In this document: piece after piece, positions 20,676 through 33,577 of the stretch
Position numbering within the stretch: the stretch's first letter is position 1
Layout: the number at the start of each line of letters is the position of its first letter
Source of the DNA: Henckelia pumila
Taxonomy: Eukaryota > Streptophyta > Magnoliopsida > Lamiales > Gesneriaceae
Assembly (NCBI RefSeq): GCF_033568475.1
Contig: NC_133123.1
Coordinates: 59,899,522 to 59,963,521 of the forward strand
DNA: 64,000 nucleotides
Reading direction: 5' to 3'
Position numbers and translations under genes: made by a program
The notes under the pieces: generated by a model
Told to the model about the DNA's origin: nothing
Seen by the model: the letters and a program-made list of their open reading frames with translations, nothing else
Database searches by the model: none

Positions 20676-22517
20676 TGAAAGAGTAGGTGCCCAGTGAGCC
20701 AACTTGTGGCTAAGGGCTTTGATGACTCTTTGTATAAACAATCTTTTGTTTAATATAATTTACACTTTTATTAATGGAAATGACTTTATCTTTCTTCATA
20801 TTGTTATATTGTGATATACTATTGTTGTTTTGATAAAGACCTTGAATATACTATAGTGTATGTAAGATGTGGTAGAACATGGAGATGTCTATCATGAAAC
20901 ACATCTTATAGTCACTGTATATTCTAAACTGTTCCTAGTCGATTGAGCCGTCCGATAATAAGGATAAGGATCGCTCGAGTTTGAGACTAGCATTTGCGAT
21001 GCGGAGTACCACGTTTCATTGGTAAGGAACATAGAGATGTTCAAAGCATGCAAATGGATATTCATATGATGAATGATCGAACTACCCTATCCGGACTTTC
21101 CAAGTGGTTATCACTTATCGAGTGGATATAGTCCGCGGTTTTGGTTGTACACCATTAGTCCTTACTACTTGAGACATCTTTGAGACTCTATATGCTAGTA
21201 CTGTGCTTTGACTCGTTTACCGACTCTATTGGGGTCATCAGGTGTCGGGATTGGGTACAGTTACAACACATGTAGGAGTCGATGCTTTGTTGTCAAGGAT
21301 TCACCACATACTTGCGAGTGTGGATATCCTATGCGATCTGAGGAGATATTAGTGTGACGAATCTCTGGCCAGAGTACATGATGTGATTTAAGAAATGGTT
21401 TCTTAGTAGCACATGCGATGTCACTATTTGATCTTCAAGATGCATTGCATAGTTATCGAATCTCGAGCGACTCTCGATATACCAATGGTTGTTGATTCGA
21501 TCAGGATATATGGATGAAGGGACCGTACTGTACGCTAACCAAAATCTACTGGTTCTTGTAGGCACTATCAGTGATACCTAGGGAATCATGGGGCGATGTT
21601 TCTAGGCGCTCATACCATGATTCGATGGGCAAGTCGGAAATTGTTGTTCCGAGTCACAAGGAGTTGTGAGCCCACGGCTAGCTGTATCCCTGAACCATTG
21701 AGGGTCACACAGTGTAATGGTTTTTTAATCCCCGTTGAGATAGTTAAATTTAAAGAGTTAAATTTAATGAACGAAGAAGTTGGACTTCTTATTTAAGAGT
21801 AGACGAGTAAGATTTCCTAAAATGACATAGGGATGGCCATTTTTGGAAATCACTGAATTCGGATTCAGAAAATTTTATCTTGACTTTAAAAGGTGCAGAA
21901 ATGGTTTCTGTGCACATTGGTGAAATCGGTTTATCAATCGGAGTCACGATGAATTTTATATTAATTTCTGAACATGCGGGCTTTGCTTGTCGGGCCTGAA
22001 CTTATGACTAATGGGCCCTAAGCTGTTAGTGGCCTACATTATAAATAAGTTATTGCAGTACAGAAATAATACACAACAGGTCACAATTTTCGAAAACCCT
22101 AAGTATTTTTCTAAAAAGTGGCCGCCCCCTACCCTCTGTCTGACAGAAAAATCCAGCCTGTGATTTTGAATTACAGTCTGGTTTAACGGATCAAATTCGT
22201 TAATCTCTTCGTAGAAAACTTCTGATAGATTTTCTAGTGCAATCTATCAGAGGGATTAAATCTCTGTTCGTGGACCTGATTGAAGAACAGTTCGTCCATC
22301 AGTTCCAGGGATATACAACAAGAGCAGAGAAATCTGTTGGTGTCCAGAATCTCGATTCGAGATTAAAGGTAAAAATTTATAATTGTTATTTAAATTTTTA
22401 CACACACAATTTAATCGTAAGGTTGATACCCATTATGGAATCGTTCCATACAAAATTTTAAACTTCCGCTGTACCGGGTATCAATCATAATTGATCTGAA
22501 AGCCGCGTTCTCCAACA
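20676..22517 (+). mobile_element. Solo LTR inserted in element C
   Basis: A 1842-base block begins TGAAAGAGTAGG and ends TTCTCCAACA. It is flanked by the perfect 5-base duplication ATCTC (20671-20675 and 22518-22522). It contains no primer site, polypurine tract or coding region. A TATA motif (TATAAATA, 22040-22047) about 475 bases before the right end suggests plus orientation. It interrupts the protease frame of C exactly at the duplication. It is best read as a solo LTR left by recombination between the two LTRs of a full element; the parent family is not identified. Confidence 0.85.
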
Positions 22518-25398
22518 ATCTCTTGGTACCCTTGATACAGAAGGCTGCTCTTTTAAATCAGACAAGGGACAACTGAAAGTGTCCAGAGGGTCAATGGTGA
22601 TTATGAAAGTTGTAATTCTTAATGCCCTATACATTCAGAAGGGTGATACAATTGTTGGCACAACAGCAAGTGTTCGAACAGAAGACATGACTAAACTTTG
22701 GCACCTAAGGTTGGGACATGTGAGTGAAAAAGGTCTTCAAGAACTATCAAAGCAAGGTCTTCTGGCAGGAGATAAAATTCAGACACTTGAGCTTTGTGAA
22801 AGCTGTGCCTTAGGGAAAGCAAGAAGAGTTTCATTCCCTAAAGGAAAACATACTACTGAGCACCCTCTTGCATATGTTCATTCTGACCTTTGGGGTCCAT
22901 CAAGGACAGTATCTCATGGAGGCGGACGATACTTCATGACCATTATTGATGACTACTCAAGGAAGCTATGGACATTCATTATGAAGTAAAAAGATGAAGC
23001 GTATGGAAGATTTAAAGACTGGCTTCAAGCAGTTGAAAACAAATCAAAATGGAGAGTGAAACACCTAAGGACTGATAATGGCTTAGAATTCTTATCTGAA
23101 GAATTTAATAAGCTATGTAGAATGAAAGGAATCACAAGGCACAAGATAGTACCTGGAACTCCATAGCAAAATGGGCTGGCAGAAAGAATGAATAGGACAA
23201 TTTTGGAAAGAGTAAGATGCATGTTGATCAATGCATCCTTACCAAAATCATTCTGGGGAGAGGATGTATCTACTGGTACTTATCTGATTAATAGGTGTCC
23301 ATCAACTGCTCTAAACTTCAAAACTCCTATGGAAATGTGGCAAGGAACACCTGCTGAATACAAAACACTAAGAGTCTTTGGTTGTCTTGCTTCTGCACAT
23401 TTAAAGCAAGACAAGCTGGATGCAAGAGCAGTGAGATGTATCTTTATAGGGTATCCTGAAGGTGTGAAGGGATACAAAGTATGGAATCTTGAAGAGAAAG
23501 GACCAAAGTGTTTCACTTCCAGAGATATAACTTTTGATGAATCAAGAAAAGGATACACCTGGAAAGCAGATGATAAAGATCAAGAACAAATCAGCTCAGA
23601 TAAAATTCCAGTTGAGGTGGAGCTTCAAAGAAATGATTCTTTTCCTGAACAAGATCATGAAGATGATCAATCTAAAGAACATGATCAAGAGGATTTAAGC
23701 ACATATAACCTTGCAAGGGATAGAGTTAGGAGGGAAATAAAAGCTCCAAAGAAGTATGGTGAAGCTGACCTTGTATGGCATGCTCTGGCAGTAGCTCAAG
23801 AGTTAGAAAGCTATGAACTAAACTCATATAATGATGCTATGAAGAGTAAACACAGAAGCAGGTGGAGTGAAGCCATGGTGGAAGAGATGAAATCTCTCAT
23901 AAAGAACAAAACATGGGAGCTGGTTGATAAGCCAGAAGGACAGAGGACTTTAGGGTGCAAGTGGATTTATAAAATTAAAGAAGATGCATCTGGAAGTGGA
24001 GGTCCTAAATATAAGGCCAGGTTAGTAGCAAAAGGATTTGCACAACTAGAGGGGGTAGATTATAATGAAATCTTCTCTCCTGTGGTAAAGCACTGCTCAA
24101 TAAGAATAATGCTAGGATTGGTAACTCAGTATGACTTGGAGTTGGAGCAACTAGATGTTAAAACAACATTCTTGCATGGTGACTTAGAAGAGGTGATCTA
24201 TATGTATCAAGCTCAAGGCTTTACAAAATCACAATGTAAAGATCAAGTCTGTTTGCTAAAGAGATCTTTATATGGACTAAAACAGAGTCCAAGACAATGG
24301 AATAAAAGATTTGATGACTTCATGCTAAACACTGGTTTTGAGAGAAGCAAGTATGACAGCTGCATCTATTTCAGAGAAAGCTCAAACAAAACGATGTTGT
24401 ATCTACTGATATATGTAGATGATATTATCATTGCAAGTGGAAGTAAGTCAGAAATCAAAAGGATAAAGACTCAACTCAAATCTGAATTTGAGATGAAGGA
24501 TCTTGGAGAAGCAAGAAAAATTCTTGGCATGGATATCAGGAGGGACAGAAAGAGATGTGTAACCTTTCTAAACCAAGAAGAATATCTTAAGAAGGTATTG
24601 TTAAGGTATAATATGAATAAGTCAAAGCAAGTATCCACTCCACTAGCACAGCACTTGAAGCTTTCCAAAAGTCAGTGTCCTGAAACAGATGAGGAAAAGG
24701 CAGAAATGATAAACAAACCTTATGCCAGTGGGGTAGGAAGTTTGATGTATGGGATGGTTTGGAGCCGGCCACATTTAGCTTATGCCATGAGTGTTGCATC
24801 AAGGTTCATGGCTAACCTTGGCATTGAACACTGGGAAGCCTTAAAGTGGATTCTAAGGTATTTAAAAGGTGCTTCAGATATTGGTCTCAGATTTGAAAAG
24901 AAAACCAACTATGACAGTGCAGTAGTTGGTTTTGTAGATGCTTATTTTGCTGGAAATACCGATACCCGCAAGTCTCTCACTGGATATATATTCACTCTAT
25001 ATGGTACTGTTGTCACATGGAAATCAAGTTTGCAATCTGTGGTGGCACTCTCAACCACAGAGGCTGAATATATTGCTTTAACCGAAGCAATGAAAGAAGC
25101 TGTATGGTTGAAGGGGTTAGTTAATGAACTTGGAGTCAAGATAGACAGAATAACAGTTCATTGTGATAGCCAAAGTGCTATTTACTTGTCTAAACATCAG
25201 GTATTTCATGAAAGGACTAAACATATAGATGTGAAGATGCACTTTATAAGAGACATGCTAACTAAAGGTGATGTGGGATTAGAGAAGATTGCAACTGAGG
25301 ATAATCCAGCAGATGCTCTAACAAAGTCTCTGCCTCTTACTAAGTTCAACTATTGCATGGACTTGGTAAAGGCAGTGAAGCCAAGTGAGAATCATTGA
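22518..25398 (+). pseudogene. Element C integrase, reverse transcriptase and RNase H
   Basis: The frame resumes LGTLDTEGCSF right after the duplicated target site. The GAG-pre-integrase zinc finger (LWHLRLGHVSEKG, CESCALGKARR) lies near 22695-22830. The integrase core has HSDLWGP, IIDDYSRKLW and LRTDNGLEF. TAA at 22987 and TAG at 23164 break it, after which a 736-codon frame is open (23188-25398). RT shows [38 protein letters not shown] and the catalytic YVDD at 24412-24423. RNase H shows [24 protein letters not shown] and [21 protein letters not shown]. The frame ends at 25398 and a short purine-rich stretch ends at the 3' LTR at 25450. The two stops inactivate integrase although RT-RNase H is open. 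Confidence 0.92.
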
Positions 25399-25449
25399 AG
25401 ATAGCTTGGAGAGGAACTCCAGATCAAAAGTTGGATCCAAGGTGGAGAT

Positions 25450-25897
25450 TGTTGGGCTTGGACTATGTCCCCAATCTTTTGTGTGAAGTTATCTTGATGT
25501 GTGATGGCCCAATATCATCTATCTTGTGGACTGGATAGACTCAGGCCCAACTAGCAATTCAAGATTCTGTTAAGAGCAGTTGGCTTCTCAAACGATCAAA
25601 TAAAAAGTCAGCTGGAAGATTGGATAGTTGAAAATACACAAGCAATTACAATCAAAACTTACGATCAAGACTGAGAGGAAAAGAGAAATACAAGGCAGAG
25701 AAAAGAGAAAGCAGGAATAGGAGCCAAGAGTGTATAGATCTTGTTGTATTCTTTGTTCAATTCGAAAACTTGTATTGTAAACATTCAGTGGTGATTCAAT
25801 AAATCTTTCTAGGGTTCCTTCGTGGATGTAAGTCATGTAAATGACTGAACCACGTAATTGATTGTGTCCTTTGTGTTGTTCATTAGAGTTATCATAT
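25450..25897 (+). repeat. 3' LTR of element C, truncated
   Basis: It begins TGTTGGGCTTGG and follows the 5' LTR to TTATCATAT at 25897, then switches to element D LTR sequence. About 112 bases equivalent to 19448-19559 are missing, so no right-hand target duplication can be seen. Confidence 0.9.
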
Positions 25898-26764
25898 GAA
25901 ATTCATATCAATTTCTAGTTCGATCCAAAAATCGCATTTCAAACAATAATCAAACTCAATCTTGACCGAACTCTAAACAAATCAATTTCTTGCAATTCCA
26001 ATTAAATAAATTCCAATTCAAAATCTAAAATGGACAACATTAAATCTCGATATAATTCCTTATAATTCTCGTCAAGCCGAATATTCAACAATTTCTTCAA
26101 AATTCAATCCGACGACATAATGTCTAAAAATCGGTATTTCCAAAATTCTCAACACCAATATTTTTACAATTCCAACACAATATCATCATCAATATCATCT
26201 CTAATTTTCGAAAATCATCATCCAAAAATTCCAGAAATTCTGAAAATTCTTCGAAAATCAAAAACATGTTCAAACGATGGTATTTTCTCAAACCGTCTTA
26301 GATATATCATCTATATTATCTCAAAAACATATTTATCCAACTAAAATTAGAATCTAACATTATCTCAAAATTAGAACTTGGTAGAATTTTATCATACTTA
26401 CGTAGAAACGTAGCCCTTATCTCAAGGATTCCAAAACCATGCTCGAATCGAAATTCTACTGGTCGGATCGAGTTGGATCGAACCTTGGAGAACAAAAATG
26501 GAGATGGGAGTCTTCCTTCTCTCCTCTCGGATGAATGAGGAAGAAGATAATGGGAGAATGATTAGGGAGACAACTCTCCCCTAATTATTTATTTCATGGG
26601 GTCCCATTCTACTTTTTACATGTTAGTCCCTAAACTTCCCCAAAATTGAAATTCGGTCCCTGATCATCTATAGACTTCAATTTCAGTTCTTTAATTTATG
26701 AAACTTAGAAATTTAATTACAATTATCATAAATTATTTAATTGGGTATTTTATGGGGCGTTACA
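25893..26764 (-). repeat. 3' LTR of element D, truncated
   Basis: The block matches 32714-33577 with scattered changes and one small deletion. On the minus strand it starts TGTAACGCCCC at 26764 after the polypurine tract AGAGGGGAGGAAT. It ends at the junction with element C, where CATAT (25893-25897) is common to both partners. Confidence 0.88.
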
Positions 26765-26829
26765 ATTCCTCCCCTCTAATATAAAATTTCGTCCACGAAA
26801 TCTCAAGTACATACCTAGAAATTATATTG

Positions 26830-28420
26830 GACTGAATTACAATGCCGCAAATCTCATACAAAAAGTTCAAGGTACTTCTGTCTCATATCATGCTCTAATT
26901 CTCATGTTGCTTCTTCAACGCTGTGTCTGCTCCACTGTACTTTAACCAAAGGAATCGACTTAATTCTGAGCTTCTTATTTTTTTTCTGTCCATAATCTTT
27001 ATCGGTCGTTCAAACTAGCTCAAAGTCTCATCCAGTTCTGCCTCATCTGGTTGAAGTACTTGGGAGGGATCTGGTTGATACCTCTTCAACATAGACACAT
27101 GGAATACGTCAAGAATATCTGATAGAGCTTGAGTGAGAGCTAATCCGTATGATAGGTCATCAATTATGTCTAGAATCTCATATGGCCCAATATATCTTGG
27201 TGATAACTTACCTCTCTTTCCAAAACGGACTGTACCTCGGAAAGGAGATATCTTCAAGAATACACGGTCACCTTGTTCAAAACTCAAGGGCCTGCATCTG
27301 ACATTAGCATACTCGGCTTGTCTCTCCTGTGCTGCTCTCATTCTTGACTGAATCAACTTTATCTTATCTAACATATCTCTAATCATATCTTGATCAGTCA
27401 CTGGTACTTCTGAAAGATCATCCCAAAACAACGAAGATCTACATTTCTTACCATATAACGCCTCATAAGGACTCATCTCAATGCTTCTTGATAGTTGTTA
27501 TTATAGGAAAATTCAACAAGTGAAAACGAATCTTGCCAGCTGGTACCAAAATCTAGTACCACAGCCCTCGGCATATCTTCTAAAGTCTGGATAGTCCGCT
27601 CTGTCTGTCCATCTGTCTGAGGATGATAAGTTGTACTCAGGTTCAAACTAGTGTCAAATGATTCTTGTAAAATGTGCCAAAAGTGTGAAGTGAATCTAGG
27701 GTCTTGATCTGAAACGATAGATTTCGGCACAACGTGTAATCTCACTACGTCTCGGATGTAAATATTGGTCATCTGATCATGTCGGTATGTCATCTGATAA
27801 AGAATAAAGCATGCAGACTTAGTTAGTCTGTCAACTACTACCCAGATTGCATCGCATCCTCTTGAGGATCTTGGTAGTCTCGTGATAAAATCCATAGTGA
27901 TGTGATCTCATTTCCACTCTGGAATTGCTAAACTATGCAATAGACCACCTAGTTGCTTTCTTTCTGCTTTCACTTGCTGACAATTTAGGCATCGGGATAC
28001 AAATTCTGTCACATCTGCTTTCATCTTTTTTCACCAATATTGACTTTTCAAGTCGTTATACATTTTTCTCCCACCTGGGTGTACACTGAATTTACAGCAA
28101 TGTGCCTCTCGTAGAATCTGTTGTCTTAATTCTGAAACATCTGGCAAAACAATACGGTTATTCACAAACAAGATTCCATCATCACTGACCTGGTATTCTG
28201 ATTGATGTCCAGATCTAACTTTCTCAACTGAACTATGGATGTTCTGATCAGAATTCTGTGCCTTTTTAATTCTCATCAATAATTCTGGTTCTGTTTGGAT
28301 TGCAAAAATTCTGATCAATTGCATATTTGCCTCAAAATCCAAGCTAGAAGCACAACAATTCTCAATCAATCTAGACACACCCATCACAGACAGAGACAAA
28401 TTGCATACCTTTCTACTCAG
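26830..28420 (-). pseudogene. Element D integrase with degenerate chromodomain
   Basis: The zinc-binding part (REAHCCKFSVHPGGRKMYNDLKSQYW, then CLNCQQVKAERKQ) lies at about 28100-27950. The catalytic core (27473-27895) shows MDFITRLPRSSRGCDAIWVVVDRLTK, SIVSDQDPRFTSHFW and YHPQTDGQTERTIQTLE with the DDE residues. The C-terminal part (27015-27476) has MSPYEALYGKKCRS, the GPY/F-like GPYEILDI and VFHVSMLKRYQPDPS. Further on (about 26990-26830) chromodomain-like sequence is visible but frameshifted. Frames change near 27475 and stops occur near 28030, 27900 and 27014. Integrase inserts the DNA copy; the chromodomain steers it to particular chromatin. The copy cannot make the whole protein. Confidence 0.88.
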
Positions 28421-28431
28421 GGCATCGGCAG

Positions 28432-30006
28432 CTACGTTAGACTTTCCTGGATAATCTTAATCTCACAGTCAAAATCTTTCAACAAGTCTAACCAACGCCT
28501 CTGTCTCATGTTCAGTTCAGCCTGAGAAAATAGATATTTCAAACTCTTATGATCAAAAAATATTTCAAAGGTCTCACCGTACAAATAATGGCGCCAAATC
28601 TTCAAGGCAAAAACAATGGCTGCAAGTTCAAGATCATGTATGGGATATCGGGTCTCGTGTGGCTTCAATTTTCTTGATGCATAGGCTATCACATGGCCTC
28701 TTTGCATAAGTACACATCCAAAACCTCTGTGAGACGCATCACAATAAACGACAAAACCACCTGTACCTGATGGAATAGTCAATACAGGAGCACTGGTCAG
28801 TCTCCTCTTCAACTCAACAAGGCTTTTTTCACAGGCATCTGTCCAAACATACGGAGCATTCTTCTGGGTTAATTGGGTAATCGGCTTCGCAATGCTGGAA
28901 AATCCCTCAATAAATCTGCGATAATACACTGCTAAACCCATGAAACTCCGTATTTCAGGAACAGAAGTAGGTCTAGGCCAGTTAATCACTTCCTAGAATT
29001 TACTGGGATCGACTGAAATCCCTTCTCCCAAAACCAAGTGACCAAGAAATACAACTCGGTCCAACCAAAACTCGTACTTGGATAGCTTGGCATATAAATA
29101 TTCTTGTCTCAAAATCTGCAAGATAACCCTCAAGTGCTCTGTATGTTCAATCTCATTCTTAGAATAGATCGGAATATCATCAATAAATATCACAAAGAAC
29201 TCGTCAACGTACTTCTGAAAAATTCTATTCATTAAGTTCATGAACATAGTAGGAGCATTCGTCACTCCAAAAGGCATAACCAGGAATTCAAAATTCTCAT
29301 ACCTAGTTTTAAATGCGGTCTTGGGAATATCTGCCTCTCTGACCCTCAATTGATGATATCTAGATCGTAAGTCAATCTTCGAATAAATGGAATAACTCTG
29401 TAATTGATCAAATAAATCATCTATTCGAGGCAAAGGGTATTTATTCTTTATCGTGGCTTTATTCAATTGTCGATAGTCGATACATAATCTCATCGACCCA
29501 TCTTTCTTTCTTACAAATAGCACTGGAGCACCCCAAGGTTACACACTCGGTCTAATGTATCCCTTGGCTAATAGATTTTCAAGTTGCTCTTTGAGTTCTT
29601 TAAGTTCCAGTGGTGCCATTTTGTAAGGAGCCTTCGAAATACGTAAAGTACCAGACATCAATTCAATATTGAATTCAATCTCACGGGTTGGAGAAAAACC
29701 CGGAATTTCATCTGGAAACACGTCTGCAAATTCTTTCACAGCTGGAATGTTTGCTAATTTTGGGCTAAATTTCAATACATCTACTGCATATACTAAGAAT
29801 CCCTCGACACCTCTCTGCAGTAAACGTGTCATAGCTAATATTGAAATCAAAGGGATCTTAACTCTATAACTCTTACCATAGAATTTCCAGTTGTTTGCCA
29901 TCCTTGGTCTAAATCTGACAACGTTGTGGAAAAAATCCATTGTAGCCATGTACTTGGTCAGTACATCAATTCCAAAATACAATACCAATAAGGTACCAAG
30001 TATCAT
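28432..30006 (-). pseudogene. Element D protease-RT linker, reverse transcriptase and RNase H
   Basis: The linker (29539-30006) shows YFGIDVLTKYMATMDF and FADVFPDEIPGFSP, then LLAKGYIRPSV followed by a TAA at about 29537 where serine is usual. RT (28993-29523) shows [39 protein letters not shown] and the catalytic site FIDD (29176-29187), the variant common in Ty3/gypsy. A stop near 28990 separates RNase H (28432-28989), with [47 protein letters not shown] and [11 protein letters not shown]. Only the RT tail, tether and RNase H remain in frame. Three stops prevent one polyprotein. Confidence 0.9.
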
Positions 30007-31164
30007 GCAAACTCAATCATATTTTCCAAAAACATCAATTTCATCCTCTTGTTATAGAGGAATCGAGGTTCTCCTCGAACATTTCTCAAATCGTATCATC
30101 TAAACGATTTAGTTCATAATATCTCATCCAGTCATTTTAATAATAAAACCCAATATATATCATTTATGTAAGACTCCATCATAACATTATTCTCGCAATT
30201 TAGTATCGAATAACTTAATAATCCATCTTCGATACAATCGATTGGGTTCTAATAGGATTCTCAGTACATCATATTAATCAGCTCTTCCCTATCCTTAGCG
30301 TATGAGTACTGACATTTAAAATGCAATAGTAAATTTTCAATTATATTGCATGCTTAGATCAATTCCCGATAAATCAATATATCATCAAAATCTCAACACG
30401 GTAACTCTAAGCAGCATGATATAATTTATTCATTTCTCATACTCATAACCCAAAAGGCATAATAAACTAAATCATCTTACTGGGTACATTTGGATCTCAA
30501 ATTATTTTTGTTCGATCCCTTGGTATCAACATATCAATCTTGGCATCACTGTTAAGTCGATTCATCTTCCAGGATGGGTATCTGTAATTCTAGCTTTGGT
30601 CTTAAAGTGTTTGTTACACTATCACAAAGCCTACAACCCGTTCTTGAAATTAACGAGTTAGAAACAATAGAATTCTAATCTCAAGAATTCTTACTGTATT
30701 AATTCTGTATTCTTCCAAAATCCTCAGGCTCAAGGGTTTATCTTTGTTCTGCTTGAGGTTATCTGACACATTTTTAGTTCAAATACATCAAACATTATAT
30801 CTTACCTCGTTCAGTCCCGGCCTATCAGGTCTTAGGGGATTATAATTCATCCTACGGAGAATAGATTTCATAGTTGTCATTTCGATCTCATGACATCAAT
30901 AGCCAAGATCATTAACTCTTGATATGGCTCTCCTGTATTTATCTCATACTGAACCCTGCATTAAAATCTCATGCAGACATCAAAACCATCATGATTATTC
31001 AATAAGTAATCAAGATATTCATCTTATAATCATGATTCAAGTCATCTCATTTTGAATAATTTTCTGCCCTCCTAAGCTTGTGGTATTTCTACTGCTCGAG
31101 GCATATCCTCAGTCTGAGGTGCTTCCTATTCTCTAGGATTGTTTCTTGTCCTACGAGGAGACAT
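30007..31164 (-). other. Non-coding replacement of gag and protease in element D, with a gag start
   Basis: Where gag and the protease active site should lie there is AT-rich sequence without coding signal. At the upstream end a gag-like start survives (MSPRRTRNN from 31164) and is broken by TAG codons within 15 residues. The region could be a degraded gag or unrelated filler. I see no gene of other kind in it. Confidence 0.5.
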
Positions 31165-31511
31165 TTTCTGATAATACAAGACCAATTCATAAACAGTTAA
31201 TATATCAAAGGATCATTTCCATATCGTTCGTTCTCTGCTATTTCAGTTCAATCATGCTCAATTTCTTATCTGGAATCATTCTAATTCATTCTTGAAATTC
31301 TCAAAAAGGGAATCGTTCTGATTCGTTGTTCAATCATGACATTCTTTACAATTTATTCAAAGAATCAAGTAGTCACATAATCTTAAAGCAGTAAATCATG
31401 CTCGCATGGAATTCATGTAATAATGCAATGAAATCATCTCATGCGAAAATTAAATCAAGAGGACTCGATCTACCCCGTTCTCAATCTTCTAATGTACTCA
31501 AGGTATCTCAA

Positions 31512-31527
31512 CCTCGCTTTGATACCA
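31512..31527 (-). promoter_or_regulatory. Primer-binding site of element D
   Basis: The minus strand reads TGGTATCAAAGCGAGG, the initiator tRNA-Met type, five bases inside the LTR edge at 31533. Confidence 0.8.
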
Positions 31528-31532
31528 CCTAA

Positions 31533-33577
31533 TGTGGAGATCTCGGGTGCAAATATTTAAAAATAATCAATAAGACATTTGGCGAAGAAAAAACGCGTCG
31601 CGGAAAGATTTTTTTTTTTCGGGGAGGAGGCGCGGGCGCGCCGCTGCTGAACTGCGGCCGCGCGGGCGTGCCTCCGTTGCGCAAAATTGCGCACCGGATG
31701 CGCGGCCGTGCCCTTGGGCTGAGCGGGGTCGCTGGGGCTTCGAAAATCTTTATTTTTTTATTCTTTTCTTGCTCCAAAGACCTGGAATGGTGACCTCTCA
31801 AAGTCTTGATCACAATGTATAATAAAGAGATGTATGAAAATCATTCAAGTGAGTGTAAAATGCAACAAGTTTGAACACTCCAAAATTCAACATGTTTTCA
31901 AAATGTATTTAAAATTATTCGTCTGATAGACCCGAGCTTCACTTTTATTCTCATTTCAAATCTTTAAGGTTCTCTAAAGCTTGACCCCGAACCACCTGTT
32001 GCAATGCACACACTCAAGACAAAGCAACAGCCGAAAAAACGGTGAGTATATAAACTCAGTATGAATGACATAAACAAATGAGCATTTAAAAATTTCAATG
32101 ATATCAATATAAATCCATAAGTAATCTAAAATGGATAATGCATGGAAGAAATGCATGCTCAAGAATTTGGGGTTATAATTTCTCTGATTCAGTCTGAATC
32201 TTGATTTTAGGGATCCCAAGGGAAAAGAAAACACAACGTCACCACCTACTCTCCCAATCGGGGTGGGCGTTGAGCTTCTCAACCCCGGACTTCGACACTC
32301 CTATATAGAGTATTCTATCATGGAAGTTGTTCTACATTCCATGCCACTCAAATATAGACCCAAACGTCTGCTGCAATCTAGGCAAGTCTGCCATCAAATC
32401 TGAACAAAGTCTGGCTCAATATGAATGAGATGATGCAATTCAATATATCAAAATATCTATTCAATCTGAGCATCTCATCTCATATATCAAATCATTATCA
32501 TGAATCATATATCGATAATCATCGAATAAAATCAAATTCATAATTTCATATTATTCAATCAATTCATATAATTCAAATAATATAGCAAATAAGTGTGTGA
32601 TTTATTGGGCTCGAGAATCTCAAAATCTTCTCGAGGATTCAATCCCAAGCTCTTCATTGTCTATTCATACCTCAATTACAAGTCCGGAATGCTCAAGTCT
32701 TGAAAGCTACATTCATATGAAATTCATATCAATTTCTTGTTCGATCCAAAAATCGCTTTTCAAACAATAATCAATCTCAATCTTGACCGAACTCTAAACA
32801 ACTCAATTTCTTGCGATTCCAATTCAATAAATTCCAATTCAAAATCTGAAATGGACAAAATTATTTCTCGATATAATTCCTTATAATTCTCGTCAAGCCG
32901 AATATTCAACAATTTCTTCAAAATTCAATCCGACGACATAACGTCTAAAAATCGGTATTTCCAAAAATTCTCAACAACAATATTTTTACAATTCCAACAC
33001 AATATCATCATCAATATCATCTCTAATTTTCGAAAATCATCATCCAAAAATTCTGAAAATTCTTCGAAAATCAAAAACATGTTTAAACGATGGTATTTTC
33101 TCAAACCGTCTTAGATATACCATCTCTATTATCTCAAGAACATATTTATCCAACTAAAATTAGAATCCAACAACATCTCAAAATTAGAACTTGGTAGAAT
33201 TTAATCATACTTACGTAGAGAAGTAGCCCTTATCTCAAGGATTCCAAAACCGTGCTCGAATCGAAATTCTACTGGTCGGATCGAGTTGGATCGAAGCTTG
33301 GAGAAAAAAAATGGAGATGGGAGTCTTCCTTCTCTCCTCTCAGATGAATGAGGAAGAAGATAATGGGAGAATGATTAGGGAGACAAATATCCCCTAATTA
33401 TTTATTTCATGGGGTCCCATTCAACTTTTTACATGTTAGTCCCTAAACTTCCCCAAAATTGAAATTTGGTCCCTGATAATTTGTAGACTTCAATTTCAGT
33501 TCTTTAATTTATAAAAATTAGAAATTTAATTCCCATTATCATAAATTATTTAATTGGATATTTTTCGGGGCATTGCA
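31533..33577 (-). repeat. 5' LTR of element D
   Basis: The 2045-base LTR starts TGCAATGCCCCG at 33577 and ends ATCTCCACA at 31533 on the minus strand. The half towards 33577 matches the truncated 3' LTR; the half with the GC-rich repeats has no partner in the window. No credible reading frame. Confidence 0.85.
31630..31712 (-). repeat. GC-rich 13-base motif, three copies, in the element D LTR
   Basis: Plus-strand copies are GCGCGGGCGCGCC (31630-31642), GCGCGGGCGTGCC (31660-31672) and GCGCGGCCGTGCC (31700-31712). They form a small GC island about 100-180 bases from the U5 end of an otherwise AT-rich LTR. Confidence 0.75.

Larger units (their letters stand above)
12606..25897 (+). mobile_element. 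Element C: Ty1/copia (Tork/TNT1-like) with two nested insertions
   Basis: The element starts TGTTGGGCTTGG at 12606 with probable left TSD GTTTT (12601-12605). Its 5' LTR is split by element E, and the gag-protease frame and integrase frame are separated by a solo LTR (20676-22517). Without these insertions the order is LTR, primer site, Gag, protease, integrase, RT, RNase H, LTR. The 3' LTR begins at 25450 with the same TGTTGGGCTTGG but is cut at 25897 by a junction with element D. The shared parts of the two LTRs look about 96% alike by eye. Three in-frame stops occur (19844-19846, 22987-22989, 23164-23166). Gag and integrase style match Tork/TNT1-type copia. Confidence 0.9.
25893..33577 (-). 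mobile_element. Element D: Ty3/gypsy chromovirus (Tekay-like)
   Basis: The minus-strand order is 5' LTR (31533-33577), primer site (31512-31527), a trace of gag, non-coding sequence, protease-RT linker, RT, RNase H, integrase, a degenerate chromodomain, polypurine tract and a truncated 3' LTR (25893-26764). Both LTRs start TGYAAYGCCCC on the minus strand. The 3' LTR lacks about 1180 bases of its R-U5 side because of the junction with element C. Domain sequences match Tekay-type plant chromoviruses. Stops or frameshifts occur at every domain boundary, and gag and the protease active site are gone, so it is inactive. The insert to the right begins TGAGT, the likely target duplication, but its partner was lost at the C-D junction. 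Confidence 0.88.
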
